From Frateuria_A sp035695185 (GTDB lineage Bacteria > Pseudomonadota > Gammaproteobacteria > Xanthomonadales > Rhodanobacteraceae), in the NCBI RefSeq assembly GCF_035695185.1, contig NZ_DASSES010000102.1, positions 1 to 5,724 on the forward strand: a stretch of 5,724 nt of DNA, in the 5' to 3' direction. Of this stretch, positions 1 to 5,257 are shown piece by piece; the stretch's first letter is position 1; every line of letters starts with the position of its first letter. Below the pieces are notes generated by a model. That model saw nothing but the letters and a program-made list of their open reading frames with translations, had not been told where the DNA came from and did no database searches. Position numbers and translations under genes: made by a program.

Positions 1-2
1 AC

Positions 3-185
3 ACACCGGACATGGCCAGGCAAGGCGACATCCTGCGGACGCTCGCCGCGCTCGTGGATGCGGGAGCACTGCGGACCACGTTGAGCGCGACCCTTCACGG
101 TCTCAGCGCGCAGACCTTCATCGAGGCGCATCGCCGCCTGGAAAGCGGCCAGGTGATCGGCAAACTGGCGGTGCGGTTCGAGTGA
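3..185 (+). CDS. Zinc-type alcohol dehydrogenase / quinone reductase family protein, C-terminal end (5' truncated)
   Basis: The only frame open from the left edge ends in TGA at 183-185 and gives about 60 residues. They contain the phrases LRTLAALVDAGALRTTLS, LSAQTFIEAHRRLESGQ and VIGKLAVRF. In the medium-chain (zinc-type) dehydrogenase/NADPH:quinone reductase superfamily, the last helix and strand typically read 'L..L..LVD.G.L+..........L....EAH+.LE.G...GK.VL'. The match to that pattern is what supports the call. Such enzymes are cytosolic and use NAD(P)H to reduce carbonyls or quinones. The cofactor-binding Rossmann core and any zinc ligands lie outside the window, so substrate and subfamily cannot be given. 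No terminator hairpin is evident directly after the stop. Confidence 0.75.
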   Translation, partial: TPDMARQGDILRTLAALVDAGALRTTLSATLHGLSAQTFIEAHRRLESGQVIGKLAVRFE

Positions 186-516
186 CGATCCGCCCGCACG
201 CCGGAGTCGAGTGCCGCAGAGTGCATGGCGACGTAGCGTCGGCAGCACCGGCTAGCCGAGAGTCCCCACACCCAATCGCGCATGCAGCTGCGTGGCAAAG
301 CGTCCGGCGGCCATGCCCGCAGATGCAGGAAAGGCTCGATCCCCCCGGTTCCAACAGCCGCCGGACAGCACCTCACCCGTGTGCAGGCGACGCCCGGGTG
401 ATCCCCAAGTTGGTCCCCTTTGGTCGGTCTTGGAGCGGGCGGCTTCGCGACGAATTCACGGCGATGGAGCGCAGCCTTGTCGCGCTGCCAAGGCAGCGTC
501 GACAACCAGGTGCGCC
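186..516. other. Long gene-free spacer with one weak dyad
   Basis: This 331-base stretch lies between the dehydrogenase stop and the next supported start. Open frames on both strands here have arginine/proline/serine-rich, low-complexity translations typical of GC-rich noncoding DNA. The only structure I can point to is a dyad TCACCCG (373-379) / CGGGTGA (395-401) with a 15-base loop. It could be an operator or chance. A promoter for the downstream gene should lie in the second half, but I see no convincing -35/-10 pair. Confidence 0.5.
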
Positions 517-762
517 ATGCTTCAGCTCAATCCTCCGCTCCCTCTCTGCACTCCCAAGGGCGAGGGATATGCCCACATCCTCATCGACTACGGCCCCGAG
601 TCGGACCTTTACTGGACCGTGTTCATCACCGCGACGGGTGAAATCTGGACGTTCTCCAACCGCGAAGTGCGCGCGAGCAAGAACATCACCCTCGGCCGGA
701 CGCATCCCCAGGTGCCGCCGGGGCAGACGCACGTCCCGGCGCCCATGCGCTCGGTGCCCTAG
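517..762 (+). CDS. Small conserved hypothetical protein (81 aa)
   Basis: ATG at 517 is preceded by AGGTG (508-512) at suitable distance. The frame is open further upstream, but only from here does the translation look protein-like rather than Arg/Pro/Ala-rich. The product has no signal peptide, membrane segment or cysteine pair. The centre alternates hydrophobic and polar residues (HILIDYGPESDLYWTVFI, then GEIWTFSNREVR), which suggests a small compact beta-rich fold. A proline-rich tail ends in PMRSVP. It resembles short hypothetical proteins beginning 'LNPPLPL.TPKG.G.AH..IDYG.E..L.W..F....GE.WTF.N..VR' that I recall from proteobacterial genomes and phages, with no assigned function. It lies 102 bases upstream of the flavodoxin-like gene on the same strand, so co-transcription is possible. 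The reading frame is well supported; the function is unknown. Confidence 0.72.
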   Translation: MLQLNPPLPLCTPKGEGYAHILIDYGPESDLYWTVFITATGEIWTFSNREVRASKNITLGRTHPQVPPGQTHVPAPMRSVP

Positions 763-864
763 CCTTCCATGAGGCGTTCCGTGAAAGCCGGGGGCCCGCT
801 CTCCTGACTTCGACTCCACCCCCGACGGAGCAGGCTTGGCGTTCCGCCCCTCCCAGGAGCCGCC

Positions 865-1470
865 ATGCTCTCCGCCTTCGGTTTCAACTGCACGCTCAAG
901 CAAGGAGACCAGCCGTCCTCGACCCAGAAGCTGCTTGATCAGGTCCTGCGCGCACTGGACGGTTACGGCGTCAGTACGTCGTACGAGCGTGCCGTCGACC
1001 ACGACATCAAGCCCGGGGTGAAGACCGACGAGGGCCCGGGCGATGCCTGGCCCGCCCTGCGCAAGCGCATCGACCAGGCCGACATCTTCGTGCTGGCCAC
1101 GCCGATCTGGATGGGGCAACCCAGCTCGGTGGCCAAACGCGTCCTCGAGCGCCTGGATGCCGTCTTCGGCGAAATCGACGAGCACGGGATCTACCCGACC
1201 TTCGGAAAGGTCGCCCTCGTCTGCGTGGTCGGCAACGAGGATGGCGCCCACCACGTCACGGCCGAGCTCTACCAGGCGTTGGCGGACGTCGGCTTCACCA
1301 TCCCGGGCGGCAGCTCCAGCTACTGGGTGGGCGAGGCCATGCACAACAAGAACTACGTCGACCTGGACCAGACGCCCAAGGCGCTTGCGGGCGCCATCCA
1401 GACGCAGGCGTGCAATGCCGCCCACCTGGCACGACTGCTCCAGGAGAGGCCTTATCCGGCGACGCGGTAG
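865..1470 (+). CDS. Flavodoxin-fold NAD(P)H-dependent FMN reductase-like protein (201 aa)
   Basis: ATG at 865 has a clear ribosome binding site, AGGAG (855-859), five bases away. The 201 residues match the flavodoxin-like NAD(P)H:FMN reductase pattern. The N-terminal strand and FMN-phosphate loop are FNCTLKQGDQPSST (residues 7-20). The second flavin-contact loop is VLATPIWMGQPSSVAKRVLERLD (76-98, the usual 'TPiYwg.psa..K.flDR' motif). The third is GKVALVCVVGNEDGAHH (114-130), followed by GFTIPGGSSSYWVGEA (143-158). Family members bind FMN noncovalently in the cytosol and reduce flavins, quinones or azo and nitro compounds. The actual substrate cannot be read from sequence. The C-terminal helix NAAHLARLLQ is typical. 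The gene converges on the VOC gene with a hairpin between. Length and motifs look intact. Confidence 0.88.
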   Translation: MLSAFGFNCTLKQGDQPSSTQKLLDQVLRALDGYGVSTSYERAVDHDIKPGVKTDEGPGDAWPALRKRIDQADIFVLATPIWMGQPSSVAKRVLERLDAVFGEIDEHGIYPTFGKVALVCVVGNEDGAHHVTAELYQALADVGFTIPGGSSSYWVGEAMHNKNYVDLDQTPKALAGAIQTQACNAAHLARLLQERPYPATR

Positions 1471-1590
1471 CGGGGTCGGTGTTCATCGGAGCACTGACCG
1501 CATTCGATGGCTCGGCGGGATCGCGTACCGATGCGAGTGTTGGCGACGCCCCTGACTACCTCGCGGCGTCCCGCCACTGCCTGAAAGACG

Positions 1591-1609
1591 GGGCGGCCTC
1601 ACGCCGCCC
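1591..1609. terminator. GC-rich hairpin between convergent genes, probable terminator
   Basis: GGGCGGC (1591-1597), loop CTCAC, GCCGCCC (1603-1609) form a perfect seven-pair stem in the spacer between the convergent flavodoxin-like and VOC genes. On the minus strand the stem is followed by CGTCTTTC, a short T-rich stretch, so termination of the minus-strand VOC transcript is the better fit. On the plus strand no T run follows. Confidence 0.5.
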
Positions 1610-1672
1610 GATGGTCGCGGTGCCCCCCCGCTCGTCGGACCTGGTAGGTGCCCGGTTGGCATCGCTATAAGG

Positions 1673-2056
1673 CTAATCCCAGCGATTGGCATTCTTCGGG
1701 TAACCGGGCCGTTGGACCCGGACCACGCAGAAGCGTTGCCCGGTAGGGGCCTGCATGACCACCCAGCGCTCGAGACGCCGGACCACCGTGGCTCCCAGCG
1801 TCTCCAGACGGGCGACCTCGGCGGGAATATCGTCCGTCTCGATATCCAGGTGCACGCGACTCTCGTGCTCGACCCGCTGGATCTGGACGATGGGTTCGTC
1901 AGGCGGCGTCTCCAGCATGCGGTAGTTGCCGCGTGTACCGGGATGCCCGGGATCGACGGGGCGACCGAGAGCGGCCGCCCAGAATGCCGCCGCCTGATCA
2001 ACGTCGTCCGTATCGCAGTCGATCAGCACTGCGCAGAGCCGGGAGTAATGCGCCAT
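1673..2056 (-). CDS. VOC superfamily (glyoxalase-like) protein (127 aa)
   Basis: ATG at 2054-2056 is preceded on the minus strand by AGGAA (2063-2067), six bases away. The product is a single-module vicinal-oxygen-chelate protein of the usual 115-130 residue length. It begins with a strand and helix (AVLIDCDTDDVDQAAAFWAAALGRPV, residues 9-34). A second babbab unit starts with RVHLDIETDDIPAEVARLETLGAT (67-90) and ends with WVVMQAPTGQRFCVVRVQRPG (98-118), the standard 'W.vm.dPeGN.FCv' end of the glyoxalase-like domain. H69 is a plausible metal ligand. E94-type acidic ligands are less obvious, so it may be a binding protein or antibiotic-type VOC member rather than an active lyase. Members are cytosolic dimers and the substrate is unpredictable. 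It sits 154 bases downstream of the MFS gene on the same strand but probably has its own promoter. Confidence 0.85.
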   Translation of the reverse strand: MAHYSRLCAVLIDCDTDDVDQAAAFWAAALGRPVDPGHPGTRGNYRMLETPPDEPIVQIQRVEHESRVHLDIETDDIPAEVARLETLGATVVRRLERWVVMQAPTGQRFCVVRVQRPGYPKNANRWD

Positions 2057-2088
2057 GGCTTATTCCTGATGATGATGCGGACTGCCGG

Positions 2089-2116
2089 AGTAACGGGAGG
2101 CAGGTGGCCAGGTCAA
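2089..2116 (-). promoter_or_regulatory. Candidate sigma70-type promoter for the VOC gene
   Basis: On the minus strand, TTGACC (2111-2116) is followed after 16 bases by GTTACT (2089-2094). The predicted start would give a leader of about 25 bases that includes the AGGAA site. The -35 matches 5 of 6 consensus bases and the -10 only 3 of 6. The -35 also overlaps a 10-base palindrome CAAGATCTTG (2114-2123). Tentative. Confidence 0.28.
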
Positions 2117-2210
2117 GATCTTGCCGCCGCCGGCATGCACGAGGCGTTCCATCGCCACGAACCGACGCCCCTGGGCCAGACGAGCAACGCCCCCTTATTG
2201 CGCGAGCTGT

Positions 2211-3428
2211 TCAGTCTTCATCCGCATGCAGTTCAAGCGAGCTGGCGCCCGTGTTCACCAGCGGCACGAAGGTGTCCTCCGGGGTCACCTCGCGCTTGCG
2301 GTGGTTGAAGCGGTGGAACGCATAGGCGGCAAGCGTCCCGTCGAGGATGGCAAACCAGACGAACAGCAGCTTGGGCCCGAGCAGGCCCATGAGCGAGCCG
2401 GCGAGCAGGGGCCCGAGCGCCGAGCCGATGCCGTTGACCAGCAGCACCGTGCTCGACGCCGACATCAGCTCGTCCCGATGCACGTAGTCGACCAGGTGCG
2501 CCACGGCGATCGGATACAGGGTCAGGCTCATGCCGCCGAAGGCGAAGATCACCGCCATCGCCGCGGCGCCGCCGGGGTTGGGCAGGACCAGGTTGGTCAG
2601 TGCGGCCAGCGCGGCCAACCCGCTGATCAGCGACAGCGCGAGGCGCCGGTCGATGCGGTCGGAAAACCGCCCCAGCGGCCATTGCAGCACCACGCCCCCC
2701 GCCACGCCGACGCTCACGTAGGTGCCGATACCCCCGGCGCTCAGGCCACGGGCCGCGGCGTACACGGGCAACAGCCCCCAGAACGCGCCCATCGCCAGGC
2801 CGGAAAGGAGCGCGCTGACCAGCGCGGTGGGCGCCAGCCGGAACAGGGGCCCGATCCGGACCCGCGGCACCGAGCGCATTTGCGGCTGCGGCTGGCGGCT
2901 CGTCACCACGGGCAGGCTGGCGGCGCAGAAGAGGATCGCCACCATGCAGAACAGCACGAAGCCGTCGCCGCCGATGCGCAGGAACTGCTGCGCGGCCGCG
3001 GTCGCGCCCAGATTGACCATCATGTAGATGGCGAAGATCGAGCTGCGGTGCGCCGGATCGGCCGAGGCGTTCAGCCAGCTCTCGATGATCGCGTACAAGC
3101 CCACTAGCAGCAGCCCCTGCAGCAGCCGCAGCGCCAGCCACAGGCCGTACGCGGGCACCAGCGCCTGCACCAGCACCACCAGGGTCACCAGCGCCGTACA
3201 GAATGCGAATGCGCGAATGTGGCCGATGCGATGGGTGAGCCGCGGGACCGTGTAGGTGCCGACCAGGAACCCGGTGTAGTACGCCGACGTCAGCAGGCCG
3301 ATCATCGCCACCGAGAAGCCCAGCGCCCGCCCCTGAAGCGCGATGTGCGAGTGGAGCAGGCCGACGCCCATCAGCAGGAACAAGGTGCTCAGCAGCAGCG
3401 ACGTCGAGGTGCGGAGGCTGGTCAGCAT
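2211..3428 (-). CDS. MFS transporter, YcaD-like (405 aa)
   Basis: This integral inner-membrane protein has the length and hydrophobic periodicity of a 12-helix major facilitator. The loop after helix 2 is GFLVGTYTVPRLTHRIGHIR (53-72), a form of MFS motif A. Helix 4-5 residues IESWLN (115-120) and YMMVNLG (135-141) match the 'vES.L......R..l.A.YM...' signature of the YcaD branch. A cytoplasmic linker (about 177-196) divides two six-helix halves. The second half carries QWPLGRFSDRIDRR (249-262), the equivalent of motif A, and SLTLYPIAVAH (301-311). The hydrophilic tail 375-405 is cytoplasmic. The substrate of YcaD-type proteins is not established; they are assumed to be proton-driven exporters. 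The start is ATG at 3426-3428, with no strong ribosome binding site upstream (the minus strand there reads TAGCGCCCCC), so start confidence is lower than gene confidence. No neighbour suggests a substrate. Confidence 0.9.
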   Translation of the reverse strand: MLTSLRTSTSLLLSTLFLLMGVGLLHSHIALQGRALGFSVAMIGLLTSAYYTGFLVGTYTVPRLTHRIGHIRAFAFCTALVTLVVLVQALVPAYGLWLALRLLQGLLLVGLYAIIESWLNASADPAHRSSIFAIYMMVNLGATAAAQQFLRIGGDGFVLFCMVAILFCAASLPVVTSRQPQPQMRSVPRVRIGPLFRLAPTALVSALLSGLAMGAFWGLLPVYAAARGLSAGGIGTYVSVGVAGGVVLQWPLGRFSDRIDRRLALSLISGLAALAALTNLVLPNPGGAAAMAVIFAFGGMSLTLYPIAVAHLVDYVHRDELMSASSTVLLVNGIGSALGPLLAGSLMGLLGPKLLFVWFAILDGTLAAYAFHRFNHRKREVTPEDTFVPLVNTGASSLELHADED

Positions 3429-3549
3429 GGGGGCGCTAGGAGGCAGTCGAAAACGCAGCCTACCCTCTCCCCCTGCCCTACTCTGTGACGGGCGAGCGGA
3501 CCACGGCCCGAAGATGCACCACGCGGCTTATCGCCCTAGCCAGCTCGCG

Positions 3550-3569
3550 AAAAGTGAACCCGACCCTGT
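3550..3569 (-). repeat. Possible degenerate copy of the GGGTCAG repeat
   Basis: On the minus strand the sequence reads ACAGGGTCGGGTTCACTTTT. It aligns with the family form GGGTCAGAGTGCACTTT if one base is missing and two or three are changed. It lies upstream of the MFS gene in a 187-base spacer with no other clear content. It could be chance similarity. Confidence 0.3.
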
Positions 3570-3615
3570 TAGCTAGGCGTTCCCCTTTATCGCACTTTAA
3601 GCCGGGTGACTTCGC

Positions 3616-3786
3616 CTACTTCTGCCTCCTGCGCGCAGCCGCGTCCATGGCCACACCTACCGCGATGCCGATCGCCAGGCCAACGCCCATGTTGTGCATG
3701 GCCGCGCCCATCGCGACCCCTATTGCAACGCCGATGGCGATTCCGGCGCCTGGTCGCAGACGCTTGGGTTCTTTTGTCGCGTTCAA
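3616..3786 (-). CDS. Small glycine-zipper membrane protein (56 aa, TTG start)
   Basis: On the minus strand a TTG at 3784-3786 is preceded by GAGGGGTGA, a good ribosome binding site about five bases away (within 3789-3798). The frame runs to TAG at 3616-3618. The product opens MNATKEPKRLRPG. One continuous hydrophobic block follows (about residues 14-47), built of small residues and split by HNM at 31-33: AGIAIGVAIGVAMGAAM and GVGLAIGIAVGVAM. It ends in a basic tail, AARRRQK. G/A spaced every four residues is the glycine-zipper pattern seen in small membrane proteins that oligomerise or pack tightly. No ATG exists upstream of the hydrophobic block, so TTG is the only sensible start. Function is unknown; an inner-membrane hairpin or single span is likely. 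An overlapping frame with an ATG encodes only an Arg/His-rich shadow. Confidence 0.68.
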   Translation of the reverse strand: MNATKEPKRLRPGAGIAIGVAIGVAMGAAMHNMGVGLAIGIAVGVAMDAAARRRQK

Positions 3787-3834
3787 TTGTCACCCCTCGT
3801 CGGATGCGTTCGAGTCAATCGGTGATCCCGGTCC

Positions 3835-3897
3835 AAAAATAGGGTCAGAGTCGACTTTAAAAGTGCACTCTGCCCCCGTTTCCCTGACCCCTATTTC
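3835..3897. repeat. Nested palindrome of the GGGTCAG repeat family
   Basis: The inner palindrome spans 3842-3876. The left arm is GGGTCAGAGTCGACTTT (3842-3858) and the right arm, AAAGTGCACTCTGCCCC (3860-3876), is its reverse complement at 14 of 17 positions, around one central base. An outer pair, AAAATAGGGTCAG and CTGACCCCTATTT, nests around it with one unpaired C. The arrangement of two inverted units at one locus is typical of REP doublets (REPIN-like elements). It occupies the spacer between the second lipoprotein gene and the glycine-zipper gene. Confidence 0.7.
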
Positions 3898-3959
3898 CTT
3901 ACAACAGGCGCGCCATGACTCCCTCCGTCCCCTTTGTGACCCTTCCTTCATGCGCCCGA

Positions 3960-4367
3960 CTAGTTCGCGGTAGAAGCTGACCCCGTCAGTTTGAGCATCA
4001 CTTCGTTGTATCTCTTGGCGTAAGCCCGCGCATTCACGTTGAGCTGCCTTTCTTCGTCGTCGCAGTACGCGTCACCGGTACCCGCCAGCGCACGCACCAT
4101 CTCCGGATGCGCATAGAAATCGCCGCGGTATCCGGGCACCTCCAGAGCGAAGCCATACACGGCCAAAAGGCGCCGGTCGCCAGACTTGTACGCACTGATC
4201 GCGTCGGACTCGGCGCGAGGCAGCTTCAGCTCGCGTAGCTCGGATACTTCGCTTCGATGGTCGCAGGTCGCCACCCGACGGTCGCATCCCGTCAGCAACA
4301 CGATGGCCACCAAGAAAGGGGTCAGTTTTCCGGCTATCACGCTGCCGGTTGCCCTTCTCCGAGCCAC
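3960..4367 (-). CDS. Predicted lipoprotein of unknown function (up to 135 aa)
   Basis: The frame runs from GTG at 4365-4367 to TAG at 3960-3962. The N-terminus has basic residues (ARRR), a hydrophobic stretch PFLVAIVLLTG and a lipobox LLTGC with the lipidated Cys at 28. Asp follows at +2, which in enterobacteria favours inner-membrane retention; whether this applies here is unknown. The mature part has a conserved-looking core, SAYKSGDRRLLAVYGFALEVPG (58-79), and two more cysteines (35 and 102) that could form a disulfide. I recall similar 'GD.R.LAV.GFA.EVPG' hypothetical proteins in xanthomonads, without function. The GTG lies 3 bases after the stop of the upstream exported protein, so translation is probably coupled. 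An alternative GTG at 4338-4340, preceded by GGAGAAGGG, gives a tidy 18-residue signal (MIAGKLTPFLVAIVLLTG). The last residues (KLTGSAS) are encoded in a GGGGTCAG repeat core. Confidence 0.72.
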   Translation of the reverse strand: MARRRATGSVIAGKLTPFLVAIVLLTGCDRRVATCDHRSEVSELRELKLPRAESDAISAYKSGDRRLLAVYGFALEVPGYRGDFYAHPEMVRALAGTGDAYCDDEERQLNVNARAYAKRYNEVMLKLTGSASTAN

Positions 4368-4370
4368 TGA

Positions 4371-4574
4371 CTAATTGTCCCTGGCACCTTTGTTGTGGCG
4401 CCCGTAGCCGGGCATCAGAAAGGGCCGCGGGTCCATCACCTTCACTGCGGCAACCTGACCCTGCGTATCGATGTCCAGTTGCAGGCTCACCGGCTGCTCG
4501 CGCACCGCGTCTTGCGCCGCCGCCCCCGTGACCGCGAGCAGCCACGCCGCCACAACCATGCTCAATCGGTGCAT
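4371..4574 (-). CDS. Small exported protein with a TonB-C-like strand, possibly truncated (67 aa)
   Basis: ATG at 4572-4574 is chosen over a more upstream start because it directly follows an excellent ribosome binding site, GGAGGTG (4580-4586). It also gives a classic signal peptide: MHRLSMVVAAWLLAVTGAAA with cleavage likely before Q21. The mature 47 residues contain QPVSLQLDIDTQGQVAAVKVMD (27-48). This looks like the opening strands of a TonB C-terminal-type domain, where 'v.l...id..G.v..v.v.......' is usual. The rest of such a domain (helix and 'W+F.PA' strand) is missing. Instead the chain ends in PRPFLMPGYGRHNKGARDN, partly encoded by a repeat-like CCTGGCACC motif. So it may be a truncated gene, or simply a short family I do not know. 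It is the first gene of a pair with the lipoprotein 3 bases downstream. Confidence 0.6.
   Translation of the reverse strand: MHRLSMVVAAWLLAVTGAAAQDAVREQPVSLQLDIDTQGQVAAVKVMDPRPFLMPGYGRHNKGARDN
4379..4395. repeat. CCTGGCACC repeat-like motif overlapping the 3' end of a gene
   Basis: CCTGGCACCTTTG (4380-4392) resembles the loop and right arm of the hairpin at 4633-4658, CCTGGCGCC followed by CTTTTTG. It encodes, on the minus strand, the final residues of the small exported protein. It may be an eroded second copy; similarity is short. Confidence 0.35.
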
Positions 4575-4606
4575 CCCCTCACCTCCATCAAAGCAGCAAG
4601 TTGGTT

Positions 4607-4635
4607 CGTTTACAGAGGTCGCGTGCAACTCTCAA
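4607..4635 (-). promoter_or_regulatory. Candidate promoter for the exported-protein/lipoprotein pair
   Basis: On the minus strand, TTGAGA (4630-4635) is separated by 17 bases from TAAACG (4607-4612). The -35 matches 5 of 6 and the -10 only 3 of 6 consensus bases. The -35 overlaps the foot of the hairpin at 4633-4658. The implied leader of about 25 bases ends in the strong GGAGGTG site. Tentative. Confidence 0.28.
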
Positions 4636-4658
4636 AAAGGAACCTGGCGCCCTTTTTG
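4633..4658. repeat. Perfect 8-bp inverted repeat with CCTGGCGCC loop; possible terminator
   Basis: CAAAAAGG (4633-4640) and CCTTTTTG (4651-4658) are exact reverse complements around a ten-base loop, AACCTGGCGC. A and T tracts on the two arms mean that, read on either strand, the stem ends in a T run. It could therefore act as a weak bidirectional terminator, for example for the nuclease gene ending at 4736. The arrangement is also like known intergenic palindromic repeats with a GGTACCTGGCACC-type core, so a mobile-repeat origin is equally likely. Confidence 0.5.
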
Positions 4659-4667
4659 CGCAAAGTG

Positions 4668-4694
4668 AAACTGCACTCTGACCCGGGTTTTCTT
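4668..4694 (-). repeat. GGGTCAG repeat copy, downstream flank of the nuclease gene
   Basis: On the minus strand this reads AAGAAAACCCGGGTCAGAGT and continues GCAGTTT. The 17-base core (4668-4684) is identical at 16 of 17 positions to the copy at 5258-5274 and lies in the same orientation. Similarity extends outward into an AAGAAAA run. Confidence 0.75.
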
Positions 4695-4731
4695 GACGGT
4701 GGGCAGGCGCAGGTTTGAGGGCCGGCCGAAC

Positions 4732-4739
4732 GGGGTCAG
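4732..4739 (+). repeat. GGGGTCAG core overlapping the nuclease stop codon
   Basis: GGGGTCAG on the plus strand. Its complement, CTGACCCC, contains the TGA stop of the nuclease gene (4736-4738). Other exact GGGGTCAG cores in the region are at 3884-3891 (minus), 3977-3984 (minus) and 4318-4325 (plus). Confidence 0.45.
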
Positions 4740-5179
4740 GTTGAGCCCGTCCCGCTTTCTCGGTGCACAGGAGCGAGCGCATCGTCGATAAGCCCCCAAC
4801 GGCCGAGCGCAGCCGTCTTCTTGATAAGGGAAAGGTCGACAATTCCCCGCGTTTTGTACTGCTTGACTAGGGCCCGCGCTTCGGTTGCCCCGCAAAGGTA
4901 GTAGTCCGGTGCTTCTCCGGGAGAATTGAGGCATACGAAGACGTATACCACGCCGTCGACAACCTTATCTTTCGTCAGCGGCCAACCGACGCTTTTCTTG
5001 TCCCGGATCGCCTTGACCTGGACATTTACCGTCTGCGCTTCATGCTCCGCAAATAGGTCGATCGCCTTTGCATTCCCTAGTGTCATCGCCACCGAGTAAC
5101 CCCGGCGGTAAAGCTCCGCGGCCACAAAGTACTCACCTGCGAGATGAGTAGAGTTCTTGTCTGGGGTCGGAGCGGCCAT
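4736..5179 (-). CDS. Predicted PD-(D/E)XK nuclease-fold protein (147 aa)
   Basis: The chosen start is ATG at 5177-5179. The frame is open farther upstream, but that part is Arg/Ser-rich and passes through the repeat at 5258-5285, so it is not protein. The product opens MAAPTPDKNSTHLAGEYFVA. The pattern fits a small PD-(D/E)XK nuclease: GE (E16) in the first helix, then AIDLFA (D41), then the strand VNVQVKAI with Q54 and K56. This is a D-Xn-QXK active site, a variant known from Mrr-type restriction enzymes. A strand VVYVFVCLN (77-85) and the segment PDYYLCGATEARALV follow, as in this superfamily. Family roles include restriction, repair and resolvase functions; which applies here cannot be told. 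No methyltransferase, toxin or antitoxin partner is adjacent. The ribosome binding site is weak (a GGAAAA about ten bases upstream). The last residues, GTGST, and the stop run into a GGGGTCAG core. Confidence 0.78.
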   Translation of the reverse strand: MAAPTPDKNSTHLAGEYFVAAELYRRGYSVAMTLGNAKAIDLFAEHEAQTVNVQVKAIRDKKSVGWPLTKDKVVDGVVYVFVCLNSPGEAPDYYLCGATEARALVKQYKTRGIVDLSLIKKTAALGRWGLIDDALAPVHRESGTGST

Positions 5180-5200
5180 GTGGTGGGTTTTTTCCGGCTC

Positions 5201-5230
5201 AGAGTAGGAGTCGCTAAGGGAGGTTGTAAA
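5201..5230 (-). promoter_or_regulatory. Candidate promoter for the nuclease gene
   Basis: On the minus strand, TTTACA (5225-5230) is followed after 18 bases by TACTCT (5201-5206), about 20 bases from the ATG. The -35 matches 5 of 6 and the -10 only 3 of 6. Its position between the repeat at 5258-5285 and the start codon would make the gene transcriptionally self-sufficient. Tentative. Confidence 0.3.
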
Positions 5231-5257
5231 AAGCGAAACGGGGCGGGGGGAAGAAGG

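Noticed and set aside
373..401. Riboswitch or strong operator upstream of the 81-residue protein gene
   Set aside because: The only dyad has seven pairs and a 15-base loop, lies more than 110 bases from the start codon, and shows no recognised aptamer or regulator motif.
373..1425. Long minus-strand open frame (350 codons) opposite the small hypothetical and flavodoxin-like genes
   Set aside because: It is antisense to a well-supported flavodoxin-fold gene with a good ribosome binding site, and its translation shows no recognisable family. Long antisense frames are common in GC-rich coding DNA.
2121..3107. Plus-strand open frame (328 codons) opposite the MFS gene
   Set aside because: The translation is Gln/Arg/His/Ala-rich low complexity and lies entirely antisense to a clear 12-helix transporter.
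2233..3141. Second minus-strand frame (302 codons) overlapping the MFS gene
   Set aside because: Arg/Ala/Gly-rich frame-shadow of the transporter with no membrane pattern of its own.
3587..3793. Minus-strand ATG frame of 68 codons over the glycine-zipper gene
   Set aside because: Arg/Gly/His-rich composition. The neighbouring frame gives a coherent membrane protein with a good ribosome binding site.
3485..3973. Plus-strand frame of 162 codons across the glycine-zipper gene and palindrome
   Set aside because: No ribosome binding site or recognisable domain. It runs through the repeat, and its repetitive 'ATPIATPMA' part is the antisense of the glycine-zipper coding sequence.
4632..4934. Minus-strand frame across the nuclease 3' end and the repeats
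   Set aside because: It is a frame-shadow of the nuclease gene, and its tail (KKTRVRVQF) is simply the translated repeat.
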